64,000 nt of DNA, taken from contig JADJBK010000006.1 of assembly GCA_016703745.1 (NCBI GenBank), forward strand, positions 1 through 64,000, written 5' to 3'. The notes below the pieces were generated by a model. That model made no database searches. It was not told the DNA's origin and saw only the letters and a list, made by a program, of their open reading frames with translations. Shown piece by piece: positions 1 to 7,535 of the stretch. Made by a program: the position numbers and the translations under genes. This stretch comes from Nitrosomonas sp. (GTDB lineage Bacteria; Pseudomonadota; Gammaproteobacteria; Burkholderiales; Nitrosomonadaceae). The stretch's first letter is position 1, and each line of letters opens with the position of its first letter.

Positions 1-650
1 TCGATGGCGGCATAGTCATCATGGTGTCGGGGAAGATTTGATCCCACTAGCTAAAAGGCTGGTTTGAAGTAATGATGAGACTTACTTTCATAGCGATGGA
101 CAATGAAAGTCAAACAATAATATGTTTCGAATCAGTCTTTTAACATAGCCCGATATCATCAACGATCAGTACACGGTATTTATCCAGCCGCGTCATGGCG
201 GACATCAAGTCAGTTCTTTCCTGGCTTACACCGGGAATTGAACGAGTGCGGTAGCTGATATCCACTCGACGCGGATGCCTTGTTCAATCAATTGCAACCG
301 AATGCTGCCGCCACGCGGATGTACACCATTCCGGAGGGACCGATCAACAACTTACATTATCGCCTTGGCTCGCCCAGTAGGTATTGTCGCGCAGCGCTGT
401 TGATTTTTCTGAGCGGCGGGCAGTTCGGTCAGACCAGAGTAGCACAGCTTTTGCCGCGCGGTATCTGGCTACCATGCGTCCGGTTTCTGATTCTGCTTTG
501 GAAGCGCTGGGCGACTTCCTGTTCGCACGGGGCGGCGAGATATTGGTTGACAGCTCCAGGCGTGTTCTGCGGCTTAGTCTGGAAGTGCCGGTAATGCTGG
601 CCAAAGGGCAGGAGTCGAGTTCCCGAGCATCAGTGGGAGCGGTTCGGCCT
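1..650 (-). pseudogene. istB: IS21-family helper ATPase IstB, decayed remnant (runs off window start)
   Basis: Reading the minus strand in shifting frames gives recognisable IstB stretches: a start-proximal region with FGQHY and later PRGKS, the segment LLIGPSG where a Walker A motif should follow, then a region with EQGIRV and ISATALVQ. After that come the Walker B-like RLDKYRVLIVDDIGY (near 150-190), ITSNQPFS and WDQIFPDTMMT. The Walker A lysine region is garbled and several stops and frameshifts interrupt the reading, so no functional ATPase can be made. In IS21 elements IstB is the AAA+ partner of the transposase IstA and follows it directly, as here. The rest of the gene lies beyond base 1. 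The family call is firm; exact limits are approximate. Confidence 0.85.
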
Positions 651-2146
651 TCAGACTGCCTCCTTGTGTTGCCAGTTTCCGCTGAGGAGTTGATCGTAGG
701 TATCCGCAGTGTGTTGTTTGATTGGGATGTCCGGCTGCGGCGCATGCTGTCGCAGAAATCGCTTTTGCAGTGTTTGCAGTTCAGGTAGCGGATGTTGTTG
801 CAACAATTCAGCGCCAACTGACTCTCGCAATCATAGTCGTGGAAAAACGCAGCACCGATACCATCCATTTGCAAGCGAGTCCGGGATCAAATTGTTGTTG
901 TACCCGCGCCCACAGCTGGTGATACTGTGGCGTTGGCAACAGATCATCCCGCAGCCGGGAAAAGCGCGAAAGGCTTGTGGCTTTGCCGCCAATGCATGAA
1001 TCACATGACGGTAATCGATGCGCCGGGCGCGTCCTTCTGGCGCTTTCGGATACGCGCGCGGTAAGGTAATGACCGGTGTTTGGCCAACAAAGCATTCCAG
1101 ACGATCGTGATAGAGATGAACCCGGATGTTCTCGCCAATGAGTCTGGATGGCACACTGTAGAGTCCCCGTTTGACCGCTATGGTGCTACTGGTGGTCACT
1201 TTGACGGTCAGTTCACTGAAGTCCATGAAGCGGTAGCGTGGCAGTGGCTGGAGATGCGATTGCTCTTCCGCCAATCGCCCCTGCAGCGCAGATTGAGCTT
1301 ATCGACGATCCGTTCAAGAAAACGGCGGTAAGCACCCACTTTCGAAATCCGCAGATCCCCGCAGTTTGATCGCCTGCTCAATCCGGTGTTTGAGCGAACC
1401 ATGGGCATTTTCTACGGCGCCATTTTCATGGCTGACGCCCAGGTTATTGACCGTAGGCTTCATGCCATAGTGTTGACACAGCGCCGCATAAGATTGCGTG
1501 AGTTCTTGTTTTTGGCTCGCATTGACGTATGCGGCACTCAGGCTGTCGGTGCGATGTTCCTGGGCACGCCGCCCAGTTTATGCAAGGCGGTCTGCAATCC
1601 ATCGGCCAACGCACTATAACTTTCCCCGCCCCGGATGATATGAACCGCGCGCCAATGACTATAAGCCAGACGAAACTGATACAGCAGGTGATCAAATGGT
1701 TTGCCTGCAATCGTAATTGCCGTGCGCGGCCGGGTAAAATCGGACAACCCCTGGTGCCCGGCAGGCACCGACTGGCAAAACTTGACCGCCTTACCGGGAC
1801 CTTTGCGTTGCCCGCCAGTGTTTTACACGGCGCTGCAAGCTTCTGAGAAATTTCTCCCGGTATTGGCCAGGATATCGATCATCCAGGTACTCCCAAAGCG
1901 TAGTCCCGGTCAGTTCAAGTTCCCCGTACAGCAATGGAACCAATTCGGTCTCCCAAACCAGCGCAAAGGATCCTGGCGCGTGCGCCATTGCCGTTGCGAC
2001 TTCTCCACCCGCACACCCTTCTCAATCCTGCGGCCACTGCGGATACTTACCCCCGCTTTCGCAGTCGCTGTCTCCTGACCATGCCCTATCTGACGATTCT
2101 TCATATAAATAGCTTCCTGTTGATGAGTGATATGTTTTCCAGGCAA
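651..2146 (-). pseudogene. istA: IS21-family transposase IstA, frameshifted remnant
   Basis: The minus strand encodes an IstA transposase broken into at least five frames. The N-terminus (from 2146) contains GKHITHQQEAIYMKNRQIGH, the short helix-turn-helix region of IS21 transposases. A following piece (1791-1988) holds GTTLWEYLDDRYPGQY and LQRRVKHWRA. The integrase-core piece (1538-1768) contains GKPFDHLLYQFRLAYSHWR and ALHKLGGVPR. Pieces at 1208-1408 and 831-1274 give VGAYRRFLERIVDKLN and VPSRLIGENIRVHLYHDRL, and the C-terminus reads to a stop at 651. istB follows immediately, as in intact elements. Plus-strand open frames across this stretch are shadows. The element is inactive; an intact relative elsewhere in the genome could still act on its ends. 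Confidence 0.9.
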
Positions 2147-2249
2147 GTTCTTACTCCTTGTATAGGGGAAGAACTCATACTGATGCTTTCACTCAACCGG
2201 GTCAAGATAATTGTCGCCTGACCGGACAGGTTAATTGTCTCGTCTAATA
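1989..2249 (-). repeat. IS21 terminal region, copy A of an inverted repeat
   Basis: About 260 bases comprising the start of istA and the element's upstream terminus are repeated in inverted orientation at 3414-3670. Near the outer edge on the minus strand there are two similar 13-mers, GACAATTAACCTG and GACAATTATCTTG. They resemble the multiple terminal transposase-binding repeats typical of IS21 ends. Similarity to copy B starts at TATTAGACGA and stops after GTCGCAACGGCA. The two ends face one another across a 1.16-kb segment. Confidence 0.85.
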
Positions 2250-2315
2250 GGGGGCAAGCGCAAACGTAACAAGGAAAGTTTTGCTTCTACGAGACGGGTG
2301 CTGTAGGATTTATCG

Positions 2316-2522
2316 ATGTACAAAATAATATTCAACAAAGATCAAAGAGGGTTGGCCAGTGTTTCAGATAACGTCGCCATCGCTTCGGTTATCGCGGCAT
2401 TACTGGGTGGATTTGTTGAAGAGAAGGTGACCATTATTGGTGTATTAACATTATTTTTGTTAGCTGTTATTTTTCTGATGGTTTCATATATATTGCGTAA
2501 AGGAGAAGAGAATGGCTATTGA
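2316..2522 (+). CDS. Small two-helix membrane protein, unknown function
   Basis: A 68-residue protein with a short charged N-terminus (MYKIIFNKDQRG) and two predicted membrane helices: roughly residues 20-36 (VAIASVIAALLGGFV) and 41-60 (IGVLTLFLLAVIFLMVSYI). It ends in a basic-acidic tail (RKGEENGY). I do not recognise the family. Its stop overlaps the start of a second tiny gene (2512), which points to translational coupling. The pair lies between the two facing IS21 ends and is followed by a hairpin terminator, so it looks like a self-contained transcription unit carried by accessory DNA. It could be a small regulatory membrane peptide. No function is claimed. Confidence 0.6.
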   Translation: MYKIIFNKDQRGLASVSDNVAIASVIAALLGGFVEEKVTIIGVLTLFLLAVIFLMVSYILRKGEENGY

Positions 2523-2598
2523 ATCATTGATAGGCTTGGCTATTTTCGCGGCGATTATGATGTTGGTTGCTTTATATGCCGATAAACACCGCTCGTAG
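2512..2598 (+). CDS. 28-residue hydrophobic peptide coupled to the upstream gene
   Basis: The start codon at 2512 lies inside the end of the preceding gene and is preceded by AAAGGAGAAGAG, a strong Shine-Dalgarno sequence at good spacing. The product begins MAIESLIGLAIFAAIMMLVA and ends in LYADKHRS: one membrane helix with a short basic tail. The overlap, the ribosome site and the terminator just downstream support real expression, but the length makes this uncertain. No homologue is recognised. Confidence 0.5.
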   Translation: MAIESLIGLAIFAAIMMLVALYADKHRS

Positions 2599-2612
2599 AC
2601 AGCCCGTAAGTT

Positions 2613-2650
2613 CCGTAGGTTGGGGTGAGCTTGCGAACCCCAACACAAAC
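2613..2650 (+). repeat. Short palindromic intergenic repeat, copy 1
   Basis: The sequence CCGTAGGTTGGGGTGAGC followed by TTGCGAACCCCAACACAAAC recurs unchanged at 3312-3349. It can fold by pairing GTTGGGGT with ACCCCAAC around a 10-base loop. Very similar REP-like sequences are scattered in intergenic regions of many proteobacteria. Both copies are followed by related sequence ending in an AAACCGCC-containing stretch. Confidence 0.85.
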
Positions 2651-2661
2651 GTCAAACCAAA

Positions 2662-2697
2662 AAACCGCCTATGGGAAACCGGGGGCGGTTTTGTGTT
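2662..2697 (+). terminator. Rho-independent terminator after the small membrane genes
   Basis: AAACCGCC (2662-2669) pairs with GGCGGTTT (2684-2691) to form an eight-base-pair stem, followed by a T-rich tail (TTGTGTT). It lies 64 bases after the 28-residue peptide gene. The equivalent position after the second repeat copy (3361-3390) has lost the right arm, so only this copy looks able to terminate. Confidence 0.6.
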
Positions 2698-2757
2698 ATC
2701 CAACAATTATTCTTCCTTTATTCCCTTCTACAGGCGAAATTGACTAAAATTTTCAAT

Positions 2758-2903
2758 GGCTATGTCATCGTTAATTGTTGGTCACTGCAAATAAACACTA
2801 TTTATCATTTATAAACAAGCCATTAGCCAAAAAACCAATAATTGATATTTTTATTTAAATTCATTTGGTTACATAACAACCACTAACTAACGATGACATA
2901 GCC
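2758..2903. mobile_element. MITE-like element, 146 bp, with 8-bp target duplication
   Basis: The segment starts with GGCTATGTCATCGTTA and ends with its exact reverse complement. The terminal inverted repeat extends to about 25 bases with 22 matches. It is flanked on both sides by the same eight bases, TTTTCAAT (2750-2757 and 2904-2911), as expected for a target-site duplication. The interior is AT-rich and encodes nothing. This is the layout of a miniature inverted-repeat element mobilised in trans. An 8-bp duplication with ends beginning GG is seen in several IS families (for example IS1595, ISL3 and IS6), so the parent family cannot be fixed from this window. Confidence 0.8.
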
Positions 2904-3047
2904 TTTTCAATGCGCGTAGCCTTCTGGCATGAGTCCGCGCAGGGTGTAACCAGTATAAAAAGCCCGATTACGCGAGGCTAATCGGGTCTGCTGCTCCGGG
3001 ATTTTTTGTTGTGATACACTTTTATTTTGCGCATCAGGAAAAATGAA

Positions 3048-3292
3048 ATGGCGATGATTACCTTTGATACACATAAATTTGTTCGTAAATTGGAAGAGGC
3101 GGGCTTTGACCAAAAGCAAGCGGAGGGTTTGACTGAGGCAATGCGAGCGGCAATTGAAGAATCTGAGCTGGTCACTAAAAAGATTTACAAATCGAGATCG
3201 CGCCGATTAAAGCTGATCTTAATCTACTCAAATGGATGATGGGGGCTCTTATTGCCCTCTCCATTGCTAATTTCTCCAGGCAATTTTTGTAA
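3048..3292 (+). pseudogene. DUF1640/CCDC90-like coiled-coil membrane protein, -1 frameshift
   Basis: The reading starts MAMITFDTHKFVRKLEEAGF and continues QKQAEGLTEAMRAAIEES, typical of the small DUF1640 coiled-coil proteins that often lie with toxin or mobile regions. In frame it runs to a stop at 3239, but the natural continuation (KKDLQIEIAPIKADLNLLKW, then a membrane helix MMGALIALSIANF and a stop at 3292) is in the -1 frame. The switch point is the run at 3177-3182 (codons AAA AAG), where re-reading one base restores the family sequence. The simplest reading is loss of one A. Ribosomal slippage is possible but the heptamer is not canonical (T AAA AAG). The start at 3048 was chosen because it follows CAGGAAAAATGAA. 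Confidence 0.7.
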
Positions 3293-3311
3293 CTTGAGAT
3301 CCCTGGAATGG

Positions 3312-3349
3312 CCCGTAGGTTGGGGTGAGCTTGCGAACCCCAACACAAA
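3312..3349 (+). repeat. Short palindromic intergenic repeat, copy 2
   Basis: This is an exact second copy of the 38-base repeat at 2613-2650, again just downstream of a small membrane-protein gene and followed by ACCAAACC-type sequence. Here the downstream hairpin arm is degraded (CCGGGGGAAATAG), so it no longer resembles a terminator. Confidence 0.85.
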
Positions 3350-3413
3350 CACCAAACCAATCAAACCGCCCCTGGGAAACCGGGGGAAATAGGTCTTGTA
3401 ATTAAGCGTTATG

Positions 3414-3670
3414 TATTAGACGACAATTAACCTGTCCGGTCAGGCGACAATTATCTTGACCGGTTGAGTGAAAGTATCAGTATGAGTTCTTTTCTATATA
3501 AGGAGAAAGAACTTGCCTGGAAAACATATCACTCATCAACAGGAAGCTATTTATATGAAGAATCGTCAGATAGGGCATGGTCAGGAGACAGCGGCTGCGA
3601 AAGCGGGGTGAAGTATCCGTAGTGGCCGCAGGATTGAGCAAGGTGTGCGGGTGGAGAAGTCGCAACGGCA
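3414..3670 (+). repeat. istA': IS21 terminal region, truncated copy B of the inverted repeat
   Basis: This is the upstream end and first codons of an IS21 element in plus orientation: the GACAATTAACCTG and GACAATTATCTTG repeats, then a start region with GGAAAACATATCACTCATCA and the istA beginning. It carries a one-base loss that makes an early stop (GCGGGGTGA). Similarity with copy A ends abruptly after GTCGCAACGGCA at 3670, where unrelated sequence begins. It is therefore a fragment left by deletion or by insertion of the next element. Confidence 0.85.
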
Positions 3671-3744
3671 TTAATCGGGGCATCGCAAACTCGTTTTGTT
3701 GGTGTGTAGGAACCCCAATATTACGAGTTTGTTTCTATCTATGA

Positions 3745-4317
3745 AATGCTTATCTCAAAACGTCAACAGACCCTAAAGAGCAGTCGTTACAATTAAAGCG
3801 TGATCGTTGGCTGCTATTAAAGCGCCAACGGGACTTGGGGCCAATGGATGAGGCTTTGTTGAGTGGATGGGTGGAAAACTATCCCGATCTTTATGAACTT
3901 CATAAAGCGAAAGAGGGTTTTTGCGATATTTGGGATCAACACTACAGCCGAACTGAGGCTATTAATGCCTTTGATTTGTGGATTAACTCCATACCTGAGT
4001 CAGTTTTCAACTATTTTGATGGCATGATTTCAACCGTCAGAAATTGGCAGATTGAGGCGTTCAATTACTTCGATCATCGAGTAACTAACGCCTACACGGA
4101 ATCGGCTAACAATCACATTAAATCAATAGCTAAGCAAGGACGGGGCTACAGCTTTTACGTATTGAGGGCCAGGGTATTGTTCATCGGCGCAAAACATAAA
4201 ATTAGACCAAAACCATTTAAGCAGGGGGTAGCTGAAAAAACGATTGGTTATGCTCTGCCGGATGATCTGTTTATCAATTATAGCGTTGAAATTCCACATG
4301 AGCCCGACATTTCGTAA
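3745..4317 (+). pseudogene. ISL3-family transposase, C-terminal fragment
   Basis: An open stretch of about 190 codons with no credible start encodes the C-terminal third of a DDE_Tnp_ISL3 transposase: RDRWLLLKRQRDL, then YELHKAKEGFCDIWD. It ends in the signature region with the last acidic residue, NAYTESANNHIKSIAKQGRG, and FYVLRARVLF. The N-terminal zinc-finger/helix-turn-helix region and the first two catalytic aspartates are missing, so it is inactive. It abuts the truncated IS21 end, suggesting nested insertion and deletion. Confidence 0.85.
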
Positions 4318-4450
4318 AAACACGTTTTCTACACGATTTTACGCAGACCCGGAAAAATAAACGCCCTTTTTCATAAGAACCGAATGTACCGGGAAACGGT
4401 TTGGTCGTCAAACTGACCGGTAAGTCATCCAAAATACATACCCAATCTGC

Positions 4451-5064
4451 TCAACCGAGAGAGAGCAGCTTAATCCCATCCGAGCGCAATTCTCCATTGG
4501 GGGACACATGGCGATAGAGTGTCTGCCGGGTAATTCCAATCTCCTTGCAGAGGTTACCAATCTTTGTTTCTGGCTGTCCCATACTGGACATGGCCAACCG
4601 TAGCTTTGAGGCCGTCATTTTGTAGGGACGCCCACCTTTCCTGCCACGAGCACGTGCCGATTCCAGTCCCGCAATAGTTCGCTCGGAAATTAACTCGCGC
4701 TCAAATTCGGCCAGTGCAGCAAAATACCGAACACAAGCTTGCCAGATGCCGTCGTCGTGTCTACAGATGCACCGTGACCGGTCAGGACCTTCAATCCAAC
4801 GCCGCGAGCAGTCAGGTCATGCACGGTATTGATCAGGTGACGCAGATCACGGCCCAGCCTGTCAAGCTTCCATACTATCAAAACGTCCCCTTCACGGAGT
4901 GCCTTTAGACAAGCTGCCAATCCTGGGCGATCATCGCGCCTTCCCGACGCCCGATCCTCGTAGAGATGTGCCGGATCGACGCCGAACGCGATCAGCGCAT
5001 CCCGCTGCAAGTCAGTGGACTGAGAACCATCCGCCTTCGATACCCTCATGTAGCCGATTAACAT
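4451..5064 (-). pseudogene. tnpR: Tn3-type serine resolvase, frameshifted
   Basis: Starting at 5064 the minus strand reads MLIGYMRVSKADGSQSTDLQ, the resolvase N-terminus with the catalytic serine in VSKADGSQS context. It continues with DRASGRRDDRPGL and VWKLDRLGRDLRHL. Near 4705 one base is missing: the expected GIFAALAEFERELISERT continues in the next frame, followed by GLESARARGRKGGRP and a C-terminal helix-turn-helix (IGNLCKEIGITRQTLYRHV) to a stop at 4451. Restoring one T would give a normal protein of about 200 residues. A GTG at 5079 could also start it. Either the strain's gene is broken or there is a sequencing error. No Tn3 transposase is present. Confidence 0.85.
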
Positions 5065-5073
5065 TTTTTCACT

Positions 5074-5101
5074 TGTCACATATACGTTCGATTATGTGAC
5101 A
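5074..5101. promoter_or_regulatory. res-like resolvase binding palindrome
   Basis: TGTCACATA (5074-5082) and TATGTGACA (5093-5101) form a perfect nine-base inverted repeat with a 10-base AT-rich centre, just upstream of the resolvase start. The size and position fit subsite I of a Tn3-family res region. A related half-site, TAATGTGACA, lies at 5187-5196 and may be part of subsites II or III. Confidence 0.6.
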
Positions 5102-5301
5102 ATATAAATCAAGAGAAAAATACTGTCAATATTAGTCATATAACCCGTCATTTAATCTATGTATTGTAAAAGGTTTATTTGGATTATAATGTGACAAGAA
5201 TTTTGCGTGAGCACTACGAATGCAAAATGCGTCCAAGTTGAAGATCTCGTTATGCAGTATTTTCCAATGCAGGCTCATACCACATTGGACAAGGCTTGCT
5301 G

Positions 5302-5342
5302 TTTCATGTAACGAGGTTGCTATGTATAATGTTGCATGTAAC
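5302..5342 (+). promoter_or_regulatory. Promoter and probable autoregulatory operator of the mazEF-like pair
   Basis: A perfect -10 box TATAAT lies at 5325-5330, with a weak -35 (TTTCAT region) about 17 bases upstream. Two copies of CATGTAAC (5305-5312 and 5335-5342) flank the -10 box 30 bases apart. That arrangement fits antitoxin binding and autorepression, which is usual for type II toxin-antitoxin operons. AGGAGA precedes the antitoxin start. Confidence 0.6.
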
Positions 5343-5359
5343 TTGATAGGAGATTTCGC

Positions 5360-5584
5360 ATGGGAACCACGCACGTAAATGCACGAGTTCAAAAGCACCG
5401 CGACGCGCTGCGCATGGCAGGACTACGTCCGGTGCAGATCTGGGTTCCGGACACACGCCACCCAGGCTTCGCGGAGGAGTGCCGCCGCCAATCCATTCTG
5501 GTGGCTCAGGCAGACAGCGCCGATATGCCCATGCAGCAGTTCATGGATGATGCCTTGGCAGACGTAGAGGGCTGGACAGAATGA
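5360..5584 (+). CDS. MazE-like antitoxin (DUF3018 family)
   Basis: A 74-residue protein with RVQKHRDALRMAGLRPVQIW and VPDTRHPGFAEECRRQ, the hallmark of the DUF3018 antitoxin-MazE-like family. The N-terminal part is likely the DNA-binding portion and the acidic C-terminal tail (ADVEGWTE) the part that blocks the toxin. It has a good ribosome site (AGGAGA) and its stop overlaps the start of the toxin gene by four bases (ATGA), the typical antitoxin-first arrangement. It sits next to a resolvase, a common location for toxin-antitoxin passengers on Tn3-type elements and plasmids. Family assignment is confident; DNA-binding details are inferred. Confidence 0.88.
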   Translation: MGTTHVNARVQKHRDALRMAGLRPVQIWVPDTRHPGFAEECRRQSILVAQADSADMPMQQFMDDALADVEGWTE

Positions 5585-5907
5585 TGCGCGGCGACCTGGT
5601 GACTATTGCCATACAAGGAAACTTTGGCAAGCCACGGCCCGCGTTGGTAATTCAAGCCAATCAGTTCAGCGAGCATGTAAGTGCAACGGTTCTACTCATT
5701 ACCAGCACGCTTGTTGCTGCGCCATTGCTGCGCGTTACTGTTCAGCCGAGCGCGGAGAACGGCTTGCAGAAGCCTTCACAGGTAATGGTGGACAAGGCCA
5801 TGACGGTTAAGCGCGACAAGGTAGGACCAGCCTTTGGACACATTGATGCGGATGTATTAGTGGAGGTTGAGCGTTGCTTGGCCGTTTTCCTGGGCATCGC
5901 CAAGTGA
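5581..5907 (+). CDS. mazF: MazF/PemK-type endoribonuclease toxin
   Basis: A 108-residue protein of normal MazF length. It begins MMRGDLVTIAIQGNFGKPRP and continues ALVIQANQF, the conserved SH3-like barrel start that carries the catalytic arginine in the GKPRPALVIQ loop. Later segments LLITSTL and PSQVMVDKAMTVKRDKVG match the second half of the family. MazF toxins cut mRNA at short sequences and are neutralised by the co-encoded antitoxin. The start overlaps the antitoxin stop. The gene appears intact, unlike most neighbours, as expected if loss of the pair is selected against. Confidence 0.9.
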   Translation: MMRGDLVTIAIQGNFGKPRPALVIQANQFSEHVSATVLLITSTLVAAPLLRVTVQPSAENGLQKPSQVMVDKAMTVKRDKVGPAFGHIDADVLVEVERCLAVFLGIAK

Positions 5908-5967
5908 CCCGTCGTTTCACCCACCGGACGCCATCATATACGGCGCAACCGATAAATTTCTCGTATG

Positions 5968-6366
5968 CTAGTTGCTGATCATTCGACTTTGCTTGTCAGG
6001 GGCATCGCCATTCCTGCAAAGGTTGAACCCATAGTTCACATCAAAATCTTTTTTCTCGCCAGATGTCGTCTGAACACCGGGTTGTTTCAGGTGAAGGTTA
6101 AGGCGCTTGCAGCCGGGCTGATCGAATTTAGCTACCGTAGTCACCGTGGCAATGACTGGCTGTTGTGATCCAGTCGTCTGACGGAAAAATCCGGTAAGCG
6201 GACCTGTCACAACTCCACCTGACTTTCCGTCCGGCGCATCAATTGCTTCGATCAGTAAAGGCTTGATGTTGGGGTATGTCGGCATTTCCGCCATGGCTTG
6301 CCAGGAGAAAATCCCTATAAAGATGGATGTAGGCAGAAAAACTATCTTTGACGTGATTCTCAACAT
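5968..6366 (-). CDS. Secreted hypothetical protein of a conjugation remnant
   Basis: A 132-residue protein with a clear signal peptide (IVFLPTSIFIGIFSWQAMA, cleavage after AMA near residue 26). The mature part contains PNIKPLLIEAIDAPDG and TGFFRQTTGSQQPVIATV, then CKRLNLHLKQPGV. The two cysteines (in QPGCKR and NLCRNG) could form a disulfide in the periplasm. I recall similar small secreted proteins in plasmid and ICE transfer regions but cannot name a family. It abuts the TraT-like gene (stop and start share position 6366), so the two are probably co-transcribed. Confidence 0.65.
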   Translation of the reverse strand: MLRITSKIVFLPTSIFIGIFSWQAMAEMPTYPNIKPLLIEAIDAPDGKSGGVVTGPLTGFFRQTTGSQQPVIATVTTVAKFDQPGCKRLNLHLKQPGVQTTSGEKKDFDVNYGFNLCRNGDAPDKQSRMISN

Positions 6367-7148
6367 TATTTTCTGATGCCTAGTTCATTGGCAGCATGTT
6401 CTATCGCTGCCCGCAGTAATGTTTCCGGGTGTTCGGGTTGGGTTGAGGCGGTATAAATGTTGAATCCAACAACCTCATTCCCAATTGATTGGTTTTTCAT
6501 AATAGAAAATCCAAAACCAGCCAATCCTTCCTGAATATTGTTCTGTGAGGCGATACCCATTGCTGTCGTAAGTACGCCAACTGCTACACCAGTTACGATT
6601 CCGCCAAGACTTCCTCCGAATGCTGAACCAAGTGAGATGGGATTAGGCCCCATATCGAAATTAGCCCCGTTGTTGGTTGCCTTGTTCACCAGTTTCACCA
6701 TTTTTTCCATCTGTTTTTTCGTGGGTTCTCCTGGTAAAAGCAGCGGTTTGATGACAGGTAGCTCCTCGCGCATCGACAACAGATATTCCGCTGTATAAGG
6801 CATTGCACGGCCATCTTCCTTGAATGGCATGGTAACGAACGCCGTAACGGACATTTTGTAATAAGCATTTTCCTTGACTGATGTAACGTTAAATCCGTAT
6901 TCTTTCATAAGGTTTGCCAGCAATGGCAAATGCTCAGATTTGAATGTCGATGTTTTAACGTAAACAGTCTTTTTTGCATCGAAGTCGCGAGAACTGAGCA
7001 AAGCCGTTTTATCCATTACTAACGAATGGATACTTGAATTTGAAAGGGGGGAATGCTCAACAACTGACTGGCAGCCCGTGATGAGTGCAACCAGAAATAC
7101 GATTAAGAGAAGCTTTGCAGAATCATTCAATTTGAGAACCGGTATCAT
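6366..7148 (-). CDS. TraT-like outer-membrane lipoprotein
   Basis: A 260-residue protein with a lipoprotein signal (LLLIVFLVALITGC; lipidated cysteine about residue 26). A central glycine-rich hydrophobic stretch (GSAFGGSLGGIVTGVAVGVL) and the C-terminal region resemble TraT, the surface-exclusion lipoprotein of F-like plasmids that blocks redundant mating. Length fits TraT (about 240-260). Upstream is a TraN C-terminal fragment, another F-type transfer component, which supports the call. The start overlaps that fragment by 26 bases. Whether it is still expressed is unknown, because its original promoter may be lost. Family assignment is moderate and rests on layout as well as sequence. Confidence 0.6.
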   Translation of the reverse strand: MIPVLKLNDSAKLLLIVFLVALITGCQSVVEHSPLSNSSIHSLVMDKTALLSSRDFDAKKTVYVKTSTFKSEHLPLLANLMKEYGFNVTSVKENAYYKMSVTAFVTMPFKEDGRAMPYTAEYLLSMREELPVIKPLLLPGEPTKKQMEKMVKLVNKATNNGANFDMGPNPISLGSAFGGSLGGIVTGVAVGVLTTAMGIASQNNIQEGLAGFGFSIMKNQSIGNEVVGFNIYTASTQPEHPETLLRAAIEHAANELGIRK

Positions 7149-7535
7149 AATAGCTTTGTGTCCTTCTGTTGATTACATCCCTTGCATTATCAGATAAATC
7201 CGATGTGTTTGGCAGTTTCACTGCTGCCATTACTTCACGGGAGAATTCCGATAAATCAAGTGCTGCAAAATTGATTGAAGCAAATTCGGCATGAGAAAAT
7301 CCTGCGCAATTGGGTCTTTTAGCAGTTCCCCATGATTTACCAATCTGCGCTCTTCCCTGGGTATTGATGATACGGCCAAGGCGACTGTTGTAGCAGCAGT
7401 AGGATCGCTTACGTTCCAGGCAGACTCCGAAGAATTTCTTCGAGCAGTACGATCCTACCCGATGGCAAAGATTCTGCCCCTTCTTCATCGATAGTATCTG
7501 TTCATCGGGTTCGCAGGACAGCGAGCCGGTTATGA
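7123..7535 (-). pseudogene. traN': TraN mating-pair stabilisation protein, C-terminal fragment
   Basis: The frame reads CEPDEQILSMKKGQNLCHRV, then GSYCSKKFFGVCLERKRSYC and CYNSRLGRIINTQGRAQIGK, then SWGTAKRPNCAGFSHAEF. This is the cysteine-rich C-terminus of F-type TraN, including the conserved CCYNSKLARIIQEQGR-like segment. TraN is normally about 600 residues or more; only about the last 130 remain. The upstream part is replaced near 7525-7535 by the end of an unrelated small gene in another frame, which marks a deletion junction. It has no start signal of its own. Confidence 0.8.

Noticed and set aside
384..1619. Several plus-strand open frames across the first 1.6 kb
   Set aside because: They lie opposite recognisable but decayed istA/istB sequence and encode nothing family-like.
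3477..3683. Minus-strand open frame over the second IS21 end
   Set aside because: It is antisense to the truncated istA start, and the same shadow appears at copy A.
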